From assembly GCF_001613795.1 (NCBI RefSeq), contig NZ_LPVZ01000019.1, positions 248,001 through 312,000 of the forward strand: DNA of 64,000 nt. The letters run 5' to 3'. This DNA is from Thalassospira sp. MCCC 1A01148. GTDB taxonomy: Bacteria; Pseudomonadota; Alphaproteobacteria; Rhodospirillales; Thalassospiraceae. Of this stretch, positions 44,783-54,836 are shown piece by piece. The notes under the pieces were generated by a model. The model made no database searches, had not been told where the DNA came from, and saw only the letters and a program-made list of their open reading frames with translations. Every line of letters begins with the position of its first letter. The first letter of the stretch is position 1. The position numbers and the translations under genes are program-made.

Positions 44783-47202
44783 ACGCCCCTCTTCAGTCCT
44801 GTCGCCATTGCGGCGAGCCGGTGACAGCCCTTTCACCGGCTGCACCCGACTTTTGCTGTAGCGGATGTGCGGGTGCCTATGCCTTGCTCGGTGAACTGGG
44901 ACTGAAATCCTATTACAATCGACGTGCAATTGATCCGAAGGTCCGTGCGCTCCGCCCCGACGAGGATGAAGTGGCAAACGTCGATTTCACCGAACTCGCA
45001 AGCACGGACGGCGATGGAAACCACCACCTCAATCTGATGGTTGATGGCATTCATTGTGCGGCTTGCGTCTGGCTGATCGAAACCCTCCTGCAACGCAATC
45101 CGACTGTTCTTCAGGCGCGCGTCAATATGACCACCCGGCGCCTGCGCCTGAGCTGGCAGGGCGAACTTGGCGACATTGACGACATCATCCGCCCGGTGAT
45201 GCAGATGGGATATCGATTGATCCCGTTTGATCCGGCCGCACTTGAACAGGCAACAGCGTCACGCAACAAGGAATTGCTGCGTTGCCTTGCGGTTGCCGGG
45301 TTTGCTGCGGGGAATGTGATGTTGCTCTCCGTCTCGGTCTGGGCCGGGTATTTTCAGGGCATGGGCGGGGCAACCCGTGATCTGTTTCACTGGATTTCCG
45401 CCCTGATCGCGCTGCCTGCGGCCGCCTATGCCGGTTTGCCGTTTTATCGTTCCGCCGTTGGAGCTATTCGCAACCGACGGGTCAATATGGATGTGCCGAT
45501 CAGCCTCGGTGTCATCCTGGCGCTTGGCATGAGCCTTGCCCAAACCATTCGTGGTGAACCGCATGCCTATTTCGACAGTGCGATTACGCTTCTGTTCTTC
45601 TTGCTGATCGGACGATATCTGGACGGCCGGGCACGGGGCCAGGCGCGATCAGCCGCGGAACATCTGTTATCGCTGAATGCCCGTTCGATTACCGTTGTCG
45701 AACCTGACGGCACGCGACGGCTTATCGCACCACAAAAGGCCGTGCCGGGCATGATTGTTCTGGTCGCAGCAGGCGAACGCATTGGTATTGATGGCAAGGT
45801 CGTCGATGGCCAGTCCGATGTCGATACCAGCATTATCACCGGCGAAAGCATTCCCGTTCTGAACCGTCCGGGCGCGACCGTTTTTGCCGGAACAACCAAC
45901 ATTTCTGCACCGCTGCGCATTGAAGTCACCGCCACAGGTGGCAATACGTTGCTGTCGGAAATTGTCCGTCTGATGGAAAATGCCGAACAGGGGCGCGCGC
46001 GCTATGTTGCGATTGCCGATCGTGTGGCAAAGGCTTATGCACCGGTGGTTCATACCCTGTCGCTCGCAACCTTTATCGGCTGGTGGTTGATTGGCGGCAT
46101 TGGCTGGCAGGATGCGCTGATGAATGCCATTGCCGTTCTGATCATTACCTGTCCATGTGCGCTTGCACTGGCTGTTCCTGTCGTGCAGGTGATCGCCACC
46201 GGGCGCTTGTTGGGTGCAGGTATTCTGGTCAAATCGGCAACAGCCCTTGAACGGCTTACAAAAGTTACCGGAATTATTTTTGACAAGACCGGCACATTGA
46301 CCACCGGAAAACCGGAACTGGTTGGCGAACCAGATCAGGACAAGCTACTGTTTGCCGCCGGGATGGCCGCAAACAGCAATCACCCGCTATCGCGGGCATT
46401 GGTACGCGCTGCTGGCAATGTTACAGCCCTTCCCAATGTCAGCGAACAGGCTGGTCTTGGCCTTGTGACCCCCGGCCCATCCGGGCCGATCCGACTTGGC
46501 AGTCGTGCCTTTTGCGATGTGGCCGAGAACGCAGATTTCCCGTCCGATATTGCCGGACCGGAACTGTGGTTGTCTGAACCCGGTGTTGCGCCGACCCGCT
46601 TTGTGTTCCGTGACACCATGCGAAGCGACGCACCGGACGTCATCGACAGTCTGCGCACACGCGGGTTTGAAATGACCTTGCTGTCGGGCGACCGCGAAAG
46701 CACTGTGCGCCAGCTTGCCGAAACACTGGGGATTCCGGACTGGCAGGCCCGGATGTCCCCAACCCAGAAGGCTGCCCACATTCAGACGCGGTCGGATGAG
46801 GGCAAATGCGACTTGATGGTTGGTGATGGCATCAACGATGCCCCGGCCCTTGCCGCGGCCCATGCATCGATGTCCCCGGCCACAGCCGCCGAAATTTCGC
46901 AAAATGCTGCCGACATCGTTTTTCAGGGCGACCGGCTGGGTGCCGTGATCGAGGCGATTGACGTGGCCCGCAAGGCTGACCAGTTGGTGCGTCAGAATTT
47001 CGCCCTTTCCTTTGCCTATAACGTGATCACGATCCCGCTTGCGGTCTCCGGGTATGTCACGCCACTCATTGCGGCAATTGCGATGTCATCTTCTTCGCTT
47101 GTCGTGATCGCCAACGCCTTGCGTTTACACGTCAATTCAGGCAAGCCTGACCTGGTTGGCGCGAAACCGGTAACCAAGTTGTCGCAGCAGGCAGGATCAT
47201 AA
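44779..47202 (+). CDS. ccoI: Copper-exporting P1B-type ATPase for cbb3 assembly
   Basis: 807 residues. The N-terminus has a Cys-rich segment (CRHCGEP, FCCSGC) and a heavy-metal domain with GIHCAACVWL. Then follow eight membrane helices with the CPC metal site (TCPCALALAVP), TGES, the phosphorylation motif DKTGTLT, the HP locus NHPLSRAL and GDGINDAPALA. CcoI moves Cu(I) to the periplasm for CuB insertion. It is translationally coupled to ccoH. Confidence 0.96.
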   Translation: MNAPLQSCRHCGEPVTALSPAAPDFCCSGCAGAYALLGELGLKSYYNRRAIDPKVRALRPDEDEVANVDFTELASTDGDGNHHLNLMVDGIHCAACVWLIETLLQRNPTVLQARVNMTTRRLRLSWQGELGDIDDIIRPVMQMGYRLIPFDPAALEQATASRNKELLRCLAVAGFAAGNVMLLSVSVWAGYFQGMGGATRDLFHWISALIALPAAAYAGLPFYRSAVGAIRNRRVNMDVPISLGVILALGMSLAQTIRGEPHAYFDSAITLLFFLLIGRYLDGRARGQARSAAEHLLSLNARSITVVEPDGTRRLIAPQKAVPGMIVLVAAGERIGIDGKVVDGQSDVDTSIITGESIPVLNRPGATVFAGTTNISAPLRIEVTATGGNTLLSEIVRLMENAEQGRARYVAIADRVAKAYAPVVHTLSLATFIGWWLIGGIGWQDALMNAIAVLIITCPCALALAVPVVQVIATGRLLGAGILVKSATALERLTKVTGIIFDKTGTLTTGKPELVGEPDQDKLLFAAGMAANSNHPLSRALVRAAGNVTALPNVSEQAGLGLVTPGPSGPIRLGSRAFCDVAENADFPSDIAGPELWLSEPGVAPTRFVFRDTMRSDAPDVIDSLRTRGFEMTLLSGDRESTVRQLAETLGIPDWQARMSPTQKAAHIQTRSDEGKCDLMVGDGINDAPALAAAHASMSPATAAEISQNAADIVFQGDRLGAVIEAIDVARKADQLVRQNFALSFAYNVITIPLAVSGYVTPLIAAIAMSSSSLVVIANALRLHVNSGKPDLVGAKPVTKLSQQAGS

Positions 47203-47206
47203 AGCC

Positions 47207-47395
47207 ATGAGCAACCTTCTTCTCCTGATCCCGATTGCATTGTTTCTGGGGCTTTTGGGCCTTGGTGCGTTCTTGTGGTCATTGCGTTCTGGCCAGTTTG
47301 ACGATATGGAAGGAGCAGCAAATCGCATTCTTTTTGATGACGACGATGTTAAACCTTCTGACAAGTCGAAGAAATTCCATCAGGACGATAGTTAG
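47207..47395 (+). CDS. ccoS: cbb3 oxidase assembly protein CcoS
   Basis: 62 residues with a single helix (LLLIPIALFLGLLGLGAFLWSL) followed by the family mark SGQFDDMEGAANRILFDDD. It lies 4 bp after ccoI. CcoS is needed for haem and copper insertion into CcoN. Confidence 0.94.
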   Translation: MSNLLLLIPIALFLGLLGLGAFLWSLRSGQFDDMEGAANRILFDDDDVKPSDKSKKFHQDDS

Positions 47396-47474
47396 AATTG
47401 CTTGAAACTGACCTATATCATCGGATAGATTCAGTTTTATTTCGCCTATCGGGTCACCAGCATCGGAGTCTGTG

Positions 47475-48173
47475 ATGGCAGTCCGCCCTCAAATCTGCGA
47501 CGCCTGTTCTATCAAGGACTTAACGTTTTGCTCGGCATTGCACGGCGATGAACATGACCAGCTGCGTCAATTGCTGACTCATGCTCAGTATGATCCACAC
47601 AGCACGATTTTCCACGAAGCCGAAGATGCTGATTACGTCTTTAACGTCACAACCGGCTCGGTAAAGTTGTATAAACTGCTGGGCGATGGCCGCCGTCAGA
47701 TTACCGGTTTCCTGTTTGCAGGTGATTTTCTGGGCCTGGCACTTAATGCCAATTACAGTTACACCGCCGAGGCGATTGAGCCGGTAACAGCCTGCCGTTT
47801 CCCGCGCCAAAAGCTTGAAAAGCTGTTTGACAAGTTTCCGCATCTTGAAAAACGCATGCTGGGCATGGCGGTCGATGAACTGGCCGCAGCACAGGATCAG
47901 ATGCTTCTGCTTGGCCGCAAGACCGCCAAGGAAAAGGTCGCATCCTTCCTTCTGATGCTTGCCCGCCGTCAGGAACATCGTGGCGAAAGCACCGAGACGA
48001 TCAATGTGCCCATGAGCCGTTCTGACATCGCCGATTATCTGGGCCTGACCATTGAAACCGTGTCACGTACCCTGACCCAGCTTCGCAAGGAATCGACCAT
48101 TTCGCTTAAGGATAACCGCCATATTGAGGCGGTTGGTCTCGACATGCTTGAAGATCTTGCCGAAGGTCTGTGA
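47475..48173 (+). CDS. fnr: Fnr-type oxygen-responsive regulator
   Basis: 232 residues. The N-terminal cysteines in ICDACSIKDLTFCSALHGD (about 8, 11, 19), plus one in TACRF, could hold an oxygen-labile [4Fe-4S] cluster. A cyclic-nucleotide-type sensor domain and dimer helix follow. The recognition helix region is SRSDIADYLGLTIETVSRTLTQL, with the E-SR of FNR. GGAG lies 6 bases before ATG 47475; a GTG at 47472 is in frame. A poor FNR-like site CTGAC-N4-ATCAT (47408-47421) may give autoregulation. It probably controls the boxes before ccoN and ccoG. Confidence 0.93.
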   Translation: MAVRPQICDACSIKDLTFCSALHGDEHDQLRQLLTHAQYDPHSTIFHEAEDADYVFNVTTGSVKLYKLLGDGRRQITGFLFAGDFLGLALNANYSYTAEAIEPVTACRFPRQKLEKLFDKFPHLEKRMLGMAVDELAAAQDQMLLLGRKTAKEKVASFLLMLARRQEHRGESTETINVPMSRSDIADYLGLTIETVSRTLTQLRKESTISLKDNRHIEAVGLDMLEDLAEGL

Positions 48174-48386
48174 TTCCTTCGTGACCGTGAAGTGCCAATC
48201 ACAATAAGCGGCGCAGATCATTCGAACCATCTGCCAACGCACGCCTTAAATGGCGGTTATTGGCCGAATTGCCTATTTCGCGATTGCAAAAAATGTTTCC
48301 CGTTCGCGGTCATGGTATTGTAAACATGACCGCACGCCCGACAAAGATCGGGCAGCGAAATCCGGTTGTACCGGGGGAGAAACGTG

Positions 48387-49232
48387 ATGAGTGCCACCAG
48401 CAAAAAGATGGGCCGGACCTCCGTCCCACAACTCCGTGCCCGTAAGGGGCATGACCCCATTGTCTGCCTGACCGCCTATACCGCACCAATGGCCCAGCGC
48501 CTTGATGAACATTGTGACCTGCTTCTGGTCGGGGATTCATTGGGCATGGTTGTTTATGGTATGGAAAGCACCCTTGCCGTGACTGTCGATATGATGGTCA
48601 ACCATGGCAAGGCCGTCATGCGCGGATCAAAGAATGCCTGCGTCGTCGTTGATCTGCCTTTTGGCAGTTATCAGGAATCCAAGGAACAGGCCTTCCGCAC
48701 CGCATCGCACATTCTGGCTGAAACCGGATGCGCGGCTGTGAAAATTGAAGGCGGCGCCGAACTTGCCGAAACCATCGAATTTCTGACCATGCGTGGTGTA
48801 CCGGTCATGGCCCATATCGGCCTGATGCCCCAACAGGTCAACACCATGGGCGGCTTCAAAAGTCAGGGCCGTGACGAAGAAACGGCCATGAAGGCACTTG
48901 CCGATGCCAAGGCGGTTGCTAATGCCGGTGCCTTTTCGGTTGTCGTCGAAGGTACGGTCGAACCCGTCGCACGTCAGATAACCGAGGCCATCGACATCCC
49001 GACCATTGGCATTGGTGCCTCGGTTGCCTGTGATGGTCAGGTCCTTGTCACCGAAGACATCCTTGGCCTGTTTTCCGATTTCACGCCAAAATTCGTTAAA
49101 CGCTACGCCAATCTTGGTGATGCGGTTTCCGAGGCTGTCGGCCAATATGCCGACGAAGTGCGCACCCGTCAGTTTCCGACGGATGAACATTGCTTTGGTA
49201 TCGCCAAAAAAGGTAAGTTGCGCGCGGTCTGA
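48387..49232 (+). CDS. panB: 3-methyl-2-oxobutanoate hydroxymethyltransferase
   Basis: 281 residues. It makes ketopantoate from alpha-ketoisovalerate and methylene-tetrahydrofolate in pantothenate synthesis. Family blocks include [56 protein letters not shown] and [20 protein letters not shown] 48387 has GGGGGAG upstream. panC follows after 45 bp. Confidence 0.96.
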   Translation: MSATSKKMGRTSVPQLRARKGHDPIVCLTAYTAPMAQRLDEHCDLLLVGDSLGMVVYGMESTLAVTVDMMVNHGKAVMRGSKNACVVVDLPFGSYQESKEQAFRTASHILAETGCAAVKIEGGAELAETIEFLTMRGVPVMAHIGLMPQQVNTMGGFKSQGRDEETAMKALADAKAVANAGAFSVVVEGTVEPVARQITEAIDIPTIGIGASVACDGQVLVTEDILGLFSDFTPKFVKRYANLGDAVSEAVGQYADEVRTRQFPTDEHCFGIAKKGKLRAV

Positions 49233-49277
49233 TCCAGATCGCCGTAATTTTCTGCAATCTTCGGTACGACGATAACG

Positions 49278-50159
49278 ATGTCCCTTACGACTGTTCACAC
49301 TGTCGCTGATTTACGCGCGACTGTTGCCGACTGGCGCGCCAAAGGCCTGCGTGTCGCCCTGGTTCCAACCATGGGCGCGCTTCATGATGGCCATGTCAGC
49401 CTGACACATCTGGCCCGTGAACATGCCGACCGGGTGATCGTTTCGATCTTCGTCAATCCGACACAATTTGCCCCGAACGAGGATTTCGGAGCCTATCCGC
49501 GCACCCTGCCAGCAGATCAGAAACTGCTTGATGGTGCCGGGGTCGAGCTGTGCTTTGCCCCGTCGGTTGATGAAATGTATCCCGACGGCTTTGCCACCAA
49601 GGTCTCTGTTGATGGCGCAATGACCGACGTGCTGTGTGGGGCGGCCCGGCCCGGCCACTTTGATGGCGTGGCACAGGTTGTGACCAAATTGCTGCTCCAG
49701 GCCCTGCCCGATTGCGCCATTTTTGGTCAGAAGGATTACCAGCAACTGATGGTCATCCGCCGGTTCACGGAAGATCTCAACATTCCGGTCGAGATCATCG
49801 GGGCGAAAATCCTGCGCGAAGAAGATGGACTTGCCATGTCATCGCGCAACCGTTATCTGACACCCGACGAACGCGCCATTGCCCCAACGCTCAACAACGT
49901 GTTGGCGGAAATCACCGCCAAGGCGGCACAGGGTGCTGAACTCGGTCCGCTTCTGGCAAAGGGGCGCGAAGATATCCTCAAGGCCGGGTTCGATCCGATC
50001 GACTATCTTGAAGTCCGCGATGCAGCGACCCTGGAACTGATCAGCGACACGGTCCAAAAATCCGCCCGAATCTTCGTTGCAGCCCGGCTTGGCAAAGCGC
50101 GTTTGATCGACAATCATGCAATTGAACCGGCCATAGCCAAAAGCATGACCGGGGGTTAA
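49278..50159 (+). CDS. panC: Pantothenate synthetase
   Basis: 293 residues. It joins pantoate and beta-alanine using ATP. The nucleotide motif VPTMGALHDGHVSL, IFVNPTQFAPNEDF, FGQKDYQQLMVIRR and the KMSKS-like MSSRNRYL are all present. It forms an operon with panB. No strong terminator lies right after the stop; the next is at 50308. Confidence 0.97.
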   Translation: MSLTTVHTVADLRATVADWRAKGLRVALVPTMGALHDGHVSLTHLAREHADRVIVSIFVNPTQFAPNEDFGAYPRTLPADQKLLDGAGVELCFAPSVDEMYPDGFATKVSVDGAMTDVLCGAARPGHFDGVAQVVTKLLLQALPDCAIFGQKDYQQLMVIRRFTEDLNIPVEIIGAKILREEDGLAMSSRNRYLTPDERAIAPTLNNVLAEITAKAAQGAELGPLLAKGREDILKAGFDPIDYLEVRDAATLELISDTVQKSARIFVAARLGKARLIDNHAIEPAIAKSMTGG

Positions 50160-50390
50160 ATACCCGCGCTTAGTGGCGGAATCGCCAATTGCACAGCAAG
50201 GCGAATGAAAAGCGCAGAATAACGCGCTTTTGCGCCCGATTGCGCTTGACTCCCACCCCCTGATCCAATAAACCCTCTCCACCAAAGGTCGCCCAAGGGG
50301 TGACTCCCCCAGTCCTCGAGTTTCGAGCACTGGGTTTTAGTTTTTTGTGCGCACTCGGTGGAAACACCGGCAACACAGACGGGATTTGGA
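50160..50390. other. Spacer between panC and ffh with pyrimidine-rich, folded segment
   Basis: 231 bp without a supported gene. A C-rich segment has GACTCCC twice (near 50248 and 50302), and an ACCCC/GGGGT pairing about 40 bases apart precedes a strong terminator. It may be a small RNA or the untranslated end of panBC. I see no SRP-RNA signature. The minus-strand frame 50170-50376 has no ribosome site and no family. Confidence 0.45.
50308..50346 (+). terminator. Terminator upstream of ffh
   Basis: CCCAGT-C-CTCGA pairs with TCGAG-C-ACTGGG around a short loop, followed by TTTTAGTTTTTT. It lies 150 bp after panC and 45 bp before ffh. Confidence 0.85.
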
Positions 50391-51878
50391 ATGTTTGAAG
50401 GACTAAGCGATCGCCTTGGCGGGGTTCTCGATAAGCTGCGCAAACGTGGCGCGCTGAAAGAATCCGACGTCAAGGAAGCCATGCGCGAAGTACGCGTCGC
50501 CCTGCTTGAGGCGGACGTGGCACTTCCGGTCGTCAAAACCTTTATCTCCAACGCCACCGAACGTGCAATTGGTGCCGATGTTCTGCGCTCGGTCACACCG
50601 GGCCAGATGGTCGTCAAGATCGTCCATGACGAACTGAAAAACATGCTGGGCGAAGGCGAGGAAATCAATCTTTCCTCGACCCCGCCTGTGCCGATCCTGA
50701 TGGTTGGTCTGCAGGGTTCTGGTAAAACCACCAGCTCTGCCAAGATCGCACTGAACCTGACCAAGAAGCGCAACAAGAAAGTCCTTCTGGCATCGCTTGA
50801 TATCTATCGCCCGGCTGCCCAGCAGCAGCTGAAAGTTCTGGCCGACGATAACGGCCTTGGCGTTCTGCCGATCGTGATGGGCGAAAAGCCGGTTTCGATT
50901 GCCAAGCGCGCGATGGATACCGGCCGCAAGGAAGGGTATGACGCGGTTATCCTTGATACCGCTGGTCGTCTGCATATCGACATGGAACTGATGAGCGAAG
51001 TCGCTCAGGTCCGTGATGCGGTCAACCCGGTCGAGACGCTTTTGGTCACCGATGCGATGACCGGTCAGGACTCGGTCAACGTTGCCAAGGAATTTGCCGA
51101 AAAGGTCGGCATCACCGGTATCGTTCTGACCCGTGTTGACGGTGATGCACGCGGTGGTGCAGCCCTTTCGATGCGTCAGATTACCGGCTGCCCGATCAAG
51201 ATGATCGGTATCGGCGAAAAAATCGACGAGATGGAAGCCTTCCATCCCGATCGTATCGCCAACCGTATTCTTGGCATGGGCGATGTTGTCAGCCTGGTTG
51301 AAAAGGCTGCGGAAAACATCAAGGCCGAAGACGCCGAGAAAATGGCCAAGAAGCTGCGTAAAGGTCAGTTTGACCTGAACGATCTTCTGGCACAGCTCAA
51401 ACAGCTTCAGAAAATGGGTGATCTTTCCGGCATCATGGGGATGCTGCCGGGCATGGGCGCGCTGAAAAAACAGATGTCGCAGACCAAGCTTGATCCCAAA
51501 CTTCTGACCCACCAGGAAGCAATCATCCTGTCGATGACGCCGAAAGAACGTGAAAACCCGGCCATCATCAAGGCATCACGCAAAAAGCGCATTGCCGCAG
51601 GCTGTGGCCTGACCGTTCAGGAGGTCAACAAGCTTCTGAAGCAATATCAGACCATGTCCACCATGATTAAAAAGATGGGCAAGCAGGGCAAGAAAGGGAT
51701 GTTTGGCGGTATGCCGAAAATGGATCCCTCGATGCTTGAGGGCGGCGAAATGCCGGATCTCAATAACCTGCCAAAAGGATTGACCGGTGGCGGGGGCGGT
51801 TTGCCGCCCGGGTTGCCGGGATTGGGAGGCGGCGGTGGCCTGCCTCCGGGATTCCCGGGGTTCGGCAAAAAGAAATAG
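50391..51878 (+). CDS. ffh: Signal recognition particle GTPase
   Basis: 495 residues. The N domain is followed by the GTPase G domain with GLQGSGKTTSSAKIA, DIYRPAAQQQL, LDTAGRLHID and TRVDGDARGGAALS. The methionine-rich M domain (about 320-440) binds SRP RNA and signal peptides. The C-terminus ends in a glycine/proline-rich repeat GGGGGLPPGLPGLGGGG and a basic FGKKK. ATG 50391 is used; a GTG at 50358 is in frame. It opens the ffh-rpsP-rimM-trmD-rplS order typical of alphaproteobacteria. Confidence 0.97.
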   Translation: MFEGLSDRLGGVLDKLRKRGALKESDVKEAMREVRVALLEADVALPVVKTFISNATERAIGADVLRSVTPGQMVVKIVHDELKNMLGEGEEINLSSTPPVPILMVGLQGSGKTTSSAKIALNLTKKRNKKVLLASLDIYRPAAQQQLKVLADDNGLGVLPIVMGEKPVSIAKRAMDTGRKEGYDAVILDTAGRLHIDMELMSEVAQVRDAVNPVETLLVTDAMTGQDSVNVAKEFAEKVGITGIVLTRVDGDARGGAALSMRQITGCPIKMIGIGEKIDEMEAFHPDRIANRILGMGDVVSLVEKAAENIKAEDAEKMAKKLRKGQFDLNDLLAQLKQLQKMGDLSGIMGMLPGMGALKKQMSQTKLDPKLLTHQEAIILSMTPKERENPAIIKASRKKRIAAGCGLTVQEVNKLLKQYQTMSTMIKKMGKQGKKGMFGGMPKMDPSMLEGGEMPDLNNLPKGLTGGGGGLPPGLPGLGGGGGLPPGFPGFGKKK

Positions 51879-52027
51879 TCAAGCCCCCGGTTCTAGAATG
51901 AGTTCTTCATGAATTCCTCTTACGAACCAAAACCGGCCCATAAAGCCGGGTCAAAGACCAAGTGAATAGGCCCCTCGGGGTCATGATTTAGAAGACTACA
52001 AACCCAAGCTGAAAGGAACTTATCCGA

Positions 52028-52438
52028 ATGGCTGTCAAGATTCGTCTTTCCCGTGGCGGTGCCAAAAAACGTCCGTACTACCGTATCGTAGTTGCTGACG
52101 TTCGTTCGCCGCGTGACGGCAGCTTCATCGAGCGTGTCGGTACCTATGACCCGATGCTCCCGAAGGATGCTGACAACCGCGTGACCTTCAAAGAAGAGCG
52201 CATCAAATACTGGCTGTCTGTTGGCGCACAGCCGACCGAACGTGTTGCACGTTTCCTGGGCAAAGCTGGCCTGGCAGAAGCGTTCAAACCGACCGAACAG
52301 CCGCAGAAGTCTGCTCCGAAAGCGAAAGCTCAGGAACGTCTTCGCGAGAAAGCTGAGAAAGCCGAAGCTGCTGCTGCCGCTGCTGCGGAAGCCGCTGCCG
52401 AAGCAGCAGCACCTGCTGAAGAAGCTGCAGGCGAGTAA
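52028..52438 (+). CDS. rpsP: 30S ribosomal protein S16
   Basis: 136 residues. The first 80 or so are S16 ([47 protein letters not shown]). The last 50 are an Ala/Glu/Lys-rich tail not present in enterobacterial S16 (about 82 residues), a trait seen in some alphaproteobacteria. AAAGGA lies before the ATG. Confidence 0.97.
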   Translation: MAVKIRLSRGGAKKRPYYRIVVADVRSPRDGSFIERVGTYDPMLPKDADNRVTFKEERIKYWLSVGAQPTERVARFLGKAGLAEAFKPTEQPQKSAPKAKAQERLREKAEKAEAAAAAAAEAAAEAAAPAEEAAGE

Positions 52439-52485
52439 TCGCTGAACGCACGCTTTGATCAGATACCGGAAACTTGTGAACCGAA

Positions 52486-53160
52486 ATGGCTGATACCCGC
52501 AAATCCAAAAACGACGAAGCTTATGTCTGCGTCGGCATGATCACCGCCCCGCACGGGGTGCGTGGTGCCGTGCGCGTCAAAAGCTATACCGTCGATCCGG
52601 ATAACCTTGTCGGTTACGGCCCGTTGTTCGACGCCAAGGGACGCGTGAAATACAAGCTGTCTCCTGTCGGACATGTCCGCGACCAGCTGATCGCCAAGAT
52701 CGAAGGCGTGGACGACCGGGACGCTGCCGAACGGCTGCGGGGCACCAAGCTGCATGTACCGCGTGCTGCACTGCCTGACACGGTTGAAGAAGATGAATTC
52801 TACCTTGCTGACCTTGTCGGTCTGAAAGCGCACCATATTGATGGTTCGATTTTCGGCACCGTACGGGGTGTGGCCGATTTTGGCGCCGGCGACGTGATCG
52901 AAGTCGCGCTTGAAGAAGCCAAGAACAAGGTTGTGGTTCTCCCCTTCACCAAGGAAGTCGTGCCCGAGGTCATTCTTTCGGAACGCAAGATGGTGGTAAA
53001 TCCGCCCGAGGGGCTACTGCAGGATGAGGACGGACCCGGCAATCGCAGCCGACGTCCGAACAAATCCCGCAAGGACTCTCAGGCCGACCGCGATTCTGAT
53101 GCCGTTACTGCCGATGCAGTAGGCGCGGAAAACGCGACCGGCAGCGGGAAGGAGGCCTGA
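52486..53160 (+). CDS. rimM: Ribosome maturation factor RimM
   Basis: 224 residues. It helps assembly of the 30S head with S19. VGMITAPHGVRGAVRVKSYT is the N-terminal RimM barrel; DEFYLADLVGLKA and VVLPFTKEVVPEV are the PRC-barrel. A 45-residue charged C-terminal tail after residue 180 is not part of the core. The trmD ATG follows after 3 bp. Confidence 0.96.
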   Translation: MADTRKSKNDEAYVCVGMITAPHGVRGAVRVKSYTVDPDNLVGYGPLFDAKGRVKYKLSPVGHVRDQLIAKIEGVDDRDAAERLRGTKLHVPRAALPDTVEEDEFYLADLVGLKAHHIDGSIFGTVRGVADFGAGDVIEVALEEAKNKVVVLPFTKEVVPEVILSERKMVVNPPEGLLQDEDGPGNRSRRPNKSRKDSQADRDSDAVTADAVGAENATGSGKEA

Positions 53161-53163
53161 TCG

Positions 53164-53880
53164 ATGTCTGTGTGGCAGGCAAAAGTTGCAACCCTGTTCC
53201 CGGAAATGTTTCCGGGTGTGCTTGGTCAGTCTCTGGCTGGCAAGGCGCTTGAAAACGGGATCTGGTCGCTTGATGTCAAAGACATCCGCGATCATGCAAC
53301 CGACCGCCACCGCACTGTAGACGACAATCCCTTTGGGGGCGGGGCCGGCATGGTCATGCGCCCGGATATTGTCGACGCCGCCCTGCGTGAATTGCGTGCA
53401 GATGCACCGCAATTGCCGCTGATTTATCTCAGCCCGCGGGGAAAAGTGCTGAACCAGAAACGCTGCCGCGAATTGGCAGCAGGCCCGGGTGCCATCCTGC
53501 TTTGCGGTCGTTACGAAGGTATCGACCAACGGGTTCTGGATGAACATCAGGCCGAGGAAATCAGCATCGGTGATTACATCCTCATGGGCGGCGAACTGCC
53601 GGCCATGGTCCTGATTGAATCGTGCATTCGCCTCATCGAGGGAACGGTCAACAAGACCGAGTCTGTCGACGAGGAAAGCTTTGAAACCGGGTTGCTTGAA
53701 TATCCGCATTACACGCGCCCGGCCAATTGGAACGGGCGTGACGTGCCGGAGATCTTGCTTTCCGGACATCATGCCAAGGTACAAGCCTGGCGGCATGCTC
53801 AGGCAGAAGAAATTACCCGCGCGCGACGCCCGGACCTTTGGGACCGGTACGTGGCAAACGGGAACATCAAAGAGGGTTAA
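53164..53880 (+). CDS. trmD: tRNA (guanine-37-N1)-methyltransferase
   Basis: 238 residues, a SPOUT enzyme that methylates G37 of tRNAs. [50 protein letters not shown], and [18 protein letters not shown] are hallmark blocks that include the knot. GGAGG precedes the ATG. rplS follows after 3 bp. Confidence 0.97.
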   Translation: MSVWQAKVATLFPEMFPGVLGQSLAGKALENGIWSLDVKDIRDHATDRHRTVDDNPFGGGAGMVMRPDIVDAALRELRADAPQLPLIYLSPRGKVLNQKRCRELAAGPGAILLCGRYEGIDQRVLDEHQAEEISIGDYILMGGELPAMVLIESCIRLIEGTVNKTESVDEESFETGLLEYPHYTRPANWNGRDVPEILLSGHHAKVQAWRHAQAEEITRARRPDLWDRYVANGNIKEG

Positions 53881-53883
53881 ACC

Positions 53884-54288
53884 ATGACCAACATCATCCA
53901 GCAGCTCGAGAAAGAGCAGCTCGACAAAATCGCTGAAAAGCGCGTAGTTCCTGAATTCGACGCCGGTGATACCATTCGTGTGCACCTGAAAGTCGTGGAA
54001 GGTACCCGTGAGCGTATTCAGCAGTTCGAAGGCGTTTGCATTGCGCGTAAGAACCGCGGCCTCAACTCTTCCTTCACCGTGCGTAAAATCGCATCGGGCG
54101 AAGGCGTTGAGCGTATCTTCCAGTCCTACTCCCCGGCCATCGACAAAATCGAAGTCGTTCGCCGCGGTGACGTACGTCGCGCGAAACTCTACTACCTGCG
54201 TGGCCGTACCGGTAAATCTGCACGTATCGCCGAGCAGACCACCGGTCACAAAGGCAAACTGACCGCAGCAGAACGCGCGAAAAAGTAA
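53884..54288 (+). CDS. rplS: 50S ribosomal protein L19
   Basis: 134 residues. It lies at the 30S-50S interface. [43 protein letters not shown] and [18 protein letters not shown] are typical. It ends the ribosomal operon and is followed by a strong terminator. Confidence 0.97.
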   Translation: MTNIIQQLEKEQLDKIAEKRVVPEFDAGDTIRVHLKVVEGTRERIQQFEGVCIARKNRGLNSSFTVRKIASGEGVERIFQSYSPAIDKIEVVRRGDVRRAKLYYLRGRTGKSARIAEQTTGHKGKLTAAERAKK

Positions 54289-54319
54289 TTCGCACGTTCC
54301 GCAACGTCGGACAAAAATA

Positions 54320-54348
54320 CGGGCTCACCTTCGGGTGGGCCCGTTTTT
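54320..54348 (+). terminator. Terminator after rplS
   Basis: CGGGCTCACC, tetraloop TTCG, GGTGGGCCCG, then TTTTT. Confidence 0.93.
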
Positions 54349-54836
54349 GTTTCTCCCTCTCGCCATGTCCGGCGGGATCAAAGAACGTCATATACACGCA
54401 TTGATTGCATTATAGCGAATCGCAAGATTCCGTGCCCCTAGAACAAGTCCCGCAGAAACCCGGCGATTAATTTATCAGCTTAAGTTATATCAGATATCTC
54501 TTACGTAAATCCAGCACGCCTGATTTAGCTACTTAGGGATGCTCCGGATCGCGCCACTCTATTTCGGAGTGTTAAACACCCAAAAACACGCGCCCTGTAC
54601 CTTGCGATTTAGAGGGCGGCGTGTATAAAGGCACTCCCGCGGCAAAAACGATCAAACCCGTGTGGTTCTGGATAATAAAATTACGCAGACTGGACAAAGC
54701 CGGTTGCGCCGAAGAAACGTCAAGTCCCACCCGCCATCAATGGCAGGTATTGCACCAATCTTCGTGACATTCAGGACCGCATCAGACGGGAAGAGAGTTG
54801 CTGCTCAAAAGATCGATGTTTTATGAGGAGGTCGAG
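54349..54836. other. Long spacer upstream of leuC
   Basis: 488 bp with no supported gene and no clear leader peptide rich in leucine codons. A promoter candidate TTGCGA (54602-54607), 16 bp, TATAAA (54624-54629) would give a leader of about 200 bases before leuC. The region upstream of it is AT-richer than the surrounding genes. Confidence 0.5.
54602..54629 (+). promoter_or_regulatory. Candidate promoter of the leu operon
   Basis: TTGCGA and TATAAA separated by 16 bp, the best sigma-70-like pair I see in the leuC upstream region. Confidence 0.4.

Noticed and set aside
47408..47421. Possible FNR box before fnr
   Set aside because: Two mismatches to the consensus half-sites and no fitting -10; mentioned only as weak under fnr.
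50170..50376. 68-codon minus-strand frame between panC and ffh
   Set aside because: No ribosome site, biased by the C-rich spacer and terminator on the other strand.
50403..51512. 369-codon minus-strand frame
   Set aside because: Shadow of ffh; no homology or ribosome site.
53014..54249. 411-codon minus-strand frame
   Set aside because: Antisense to rimM, trmD and rplS, all of which are certain. Long shadow frames are common with this codon use.
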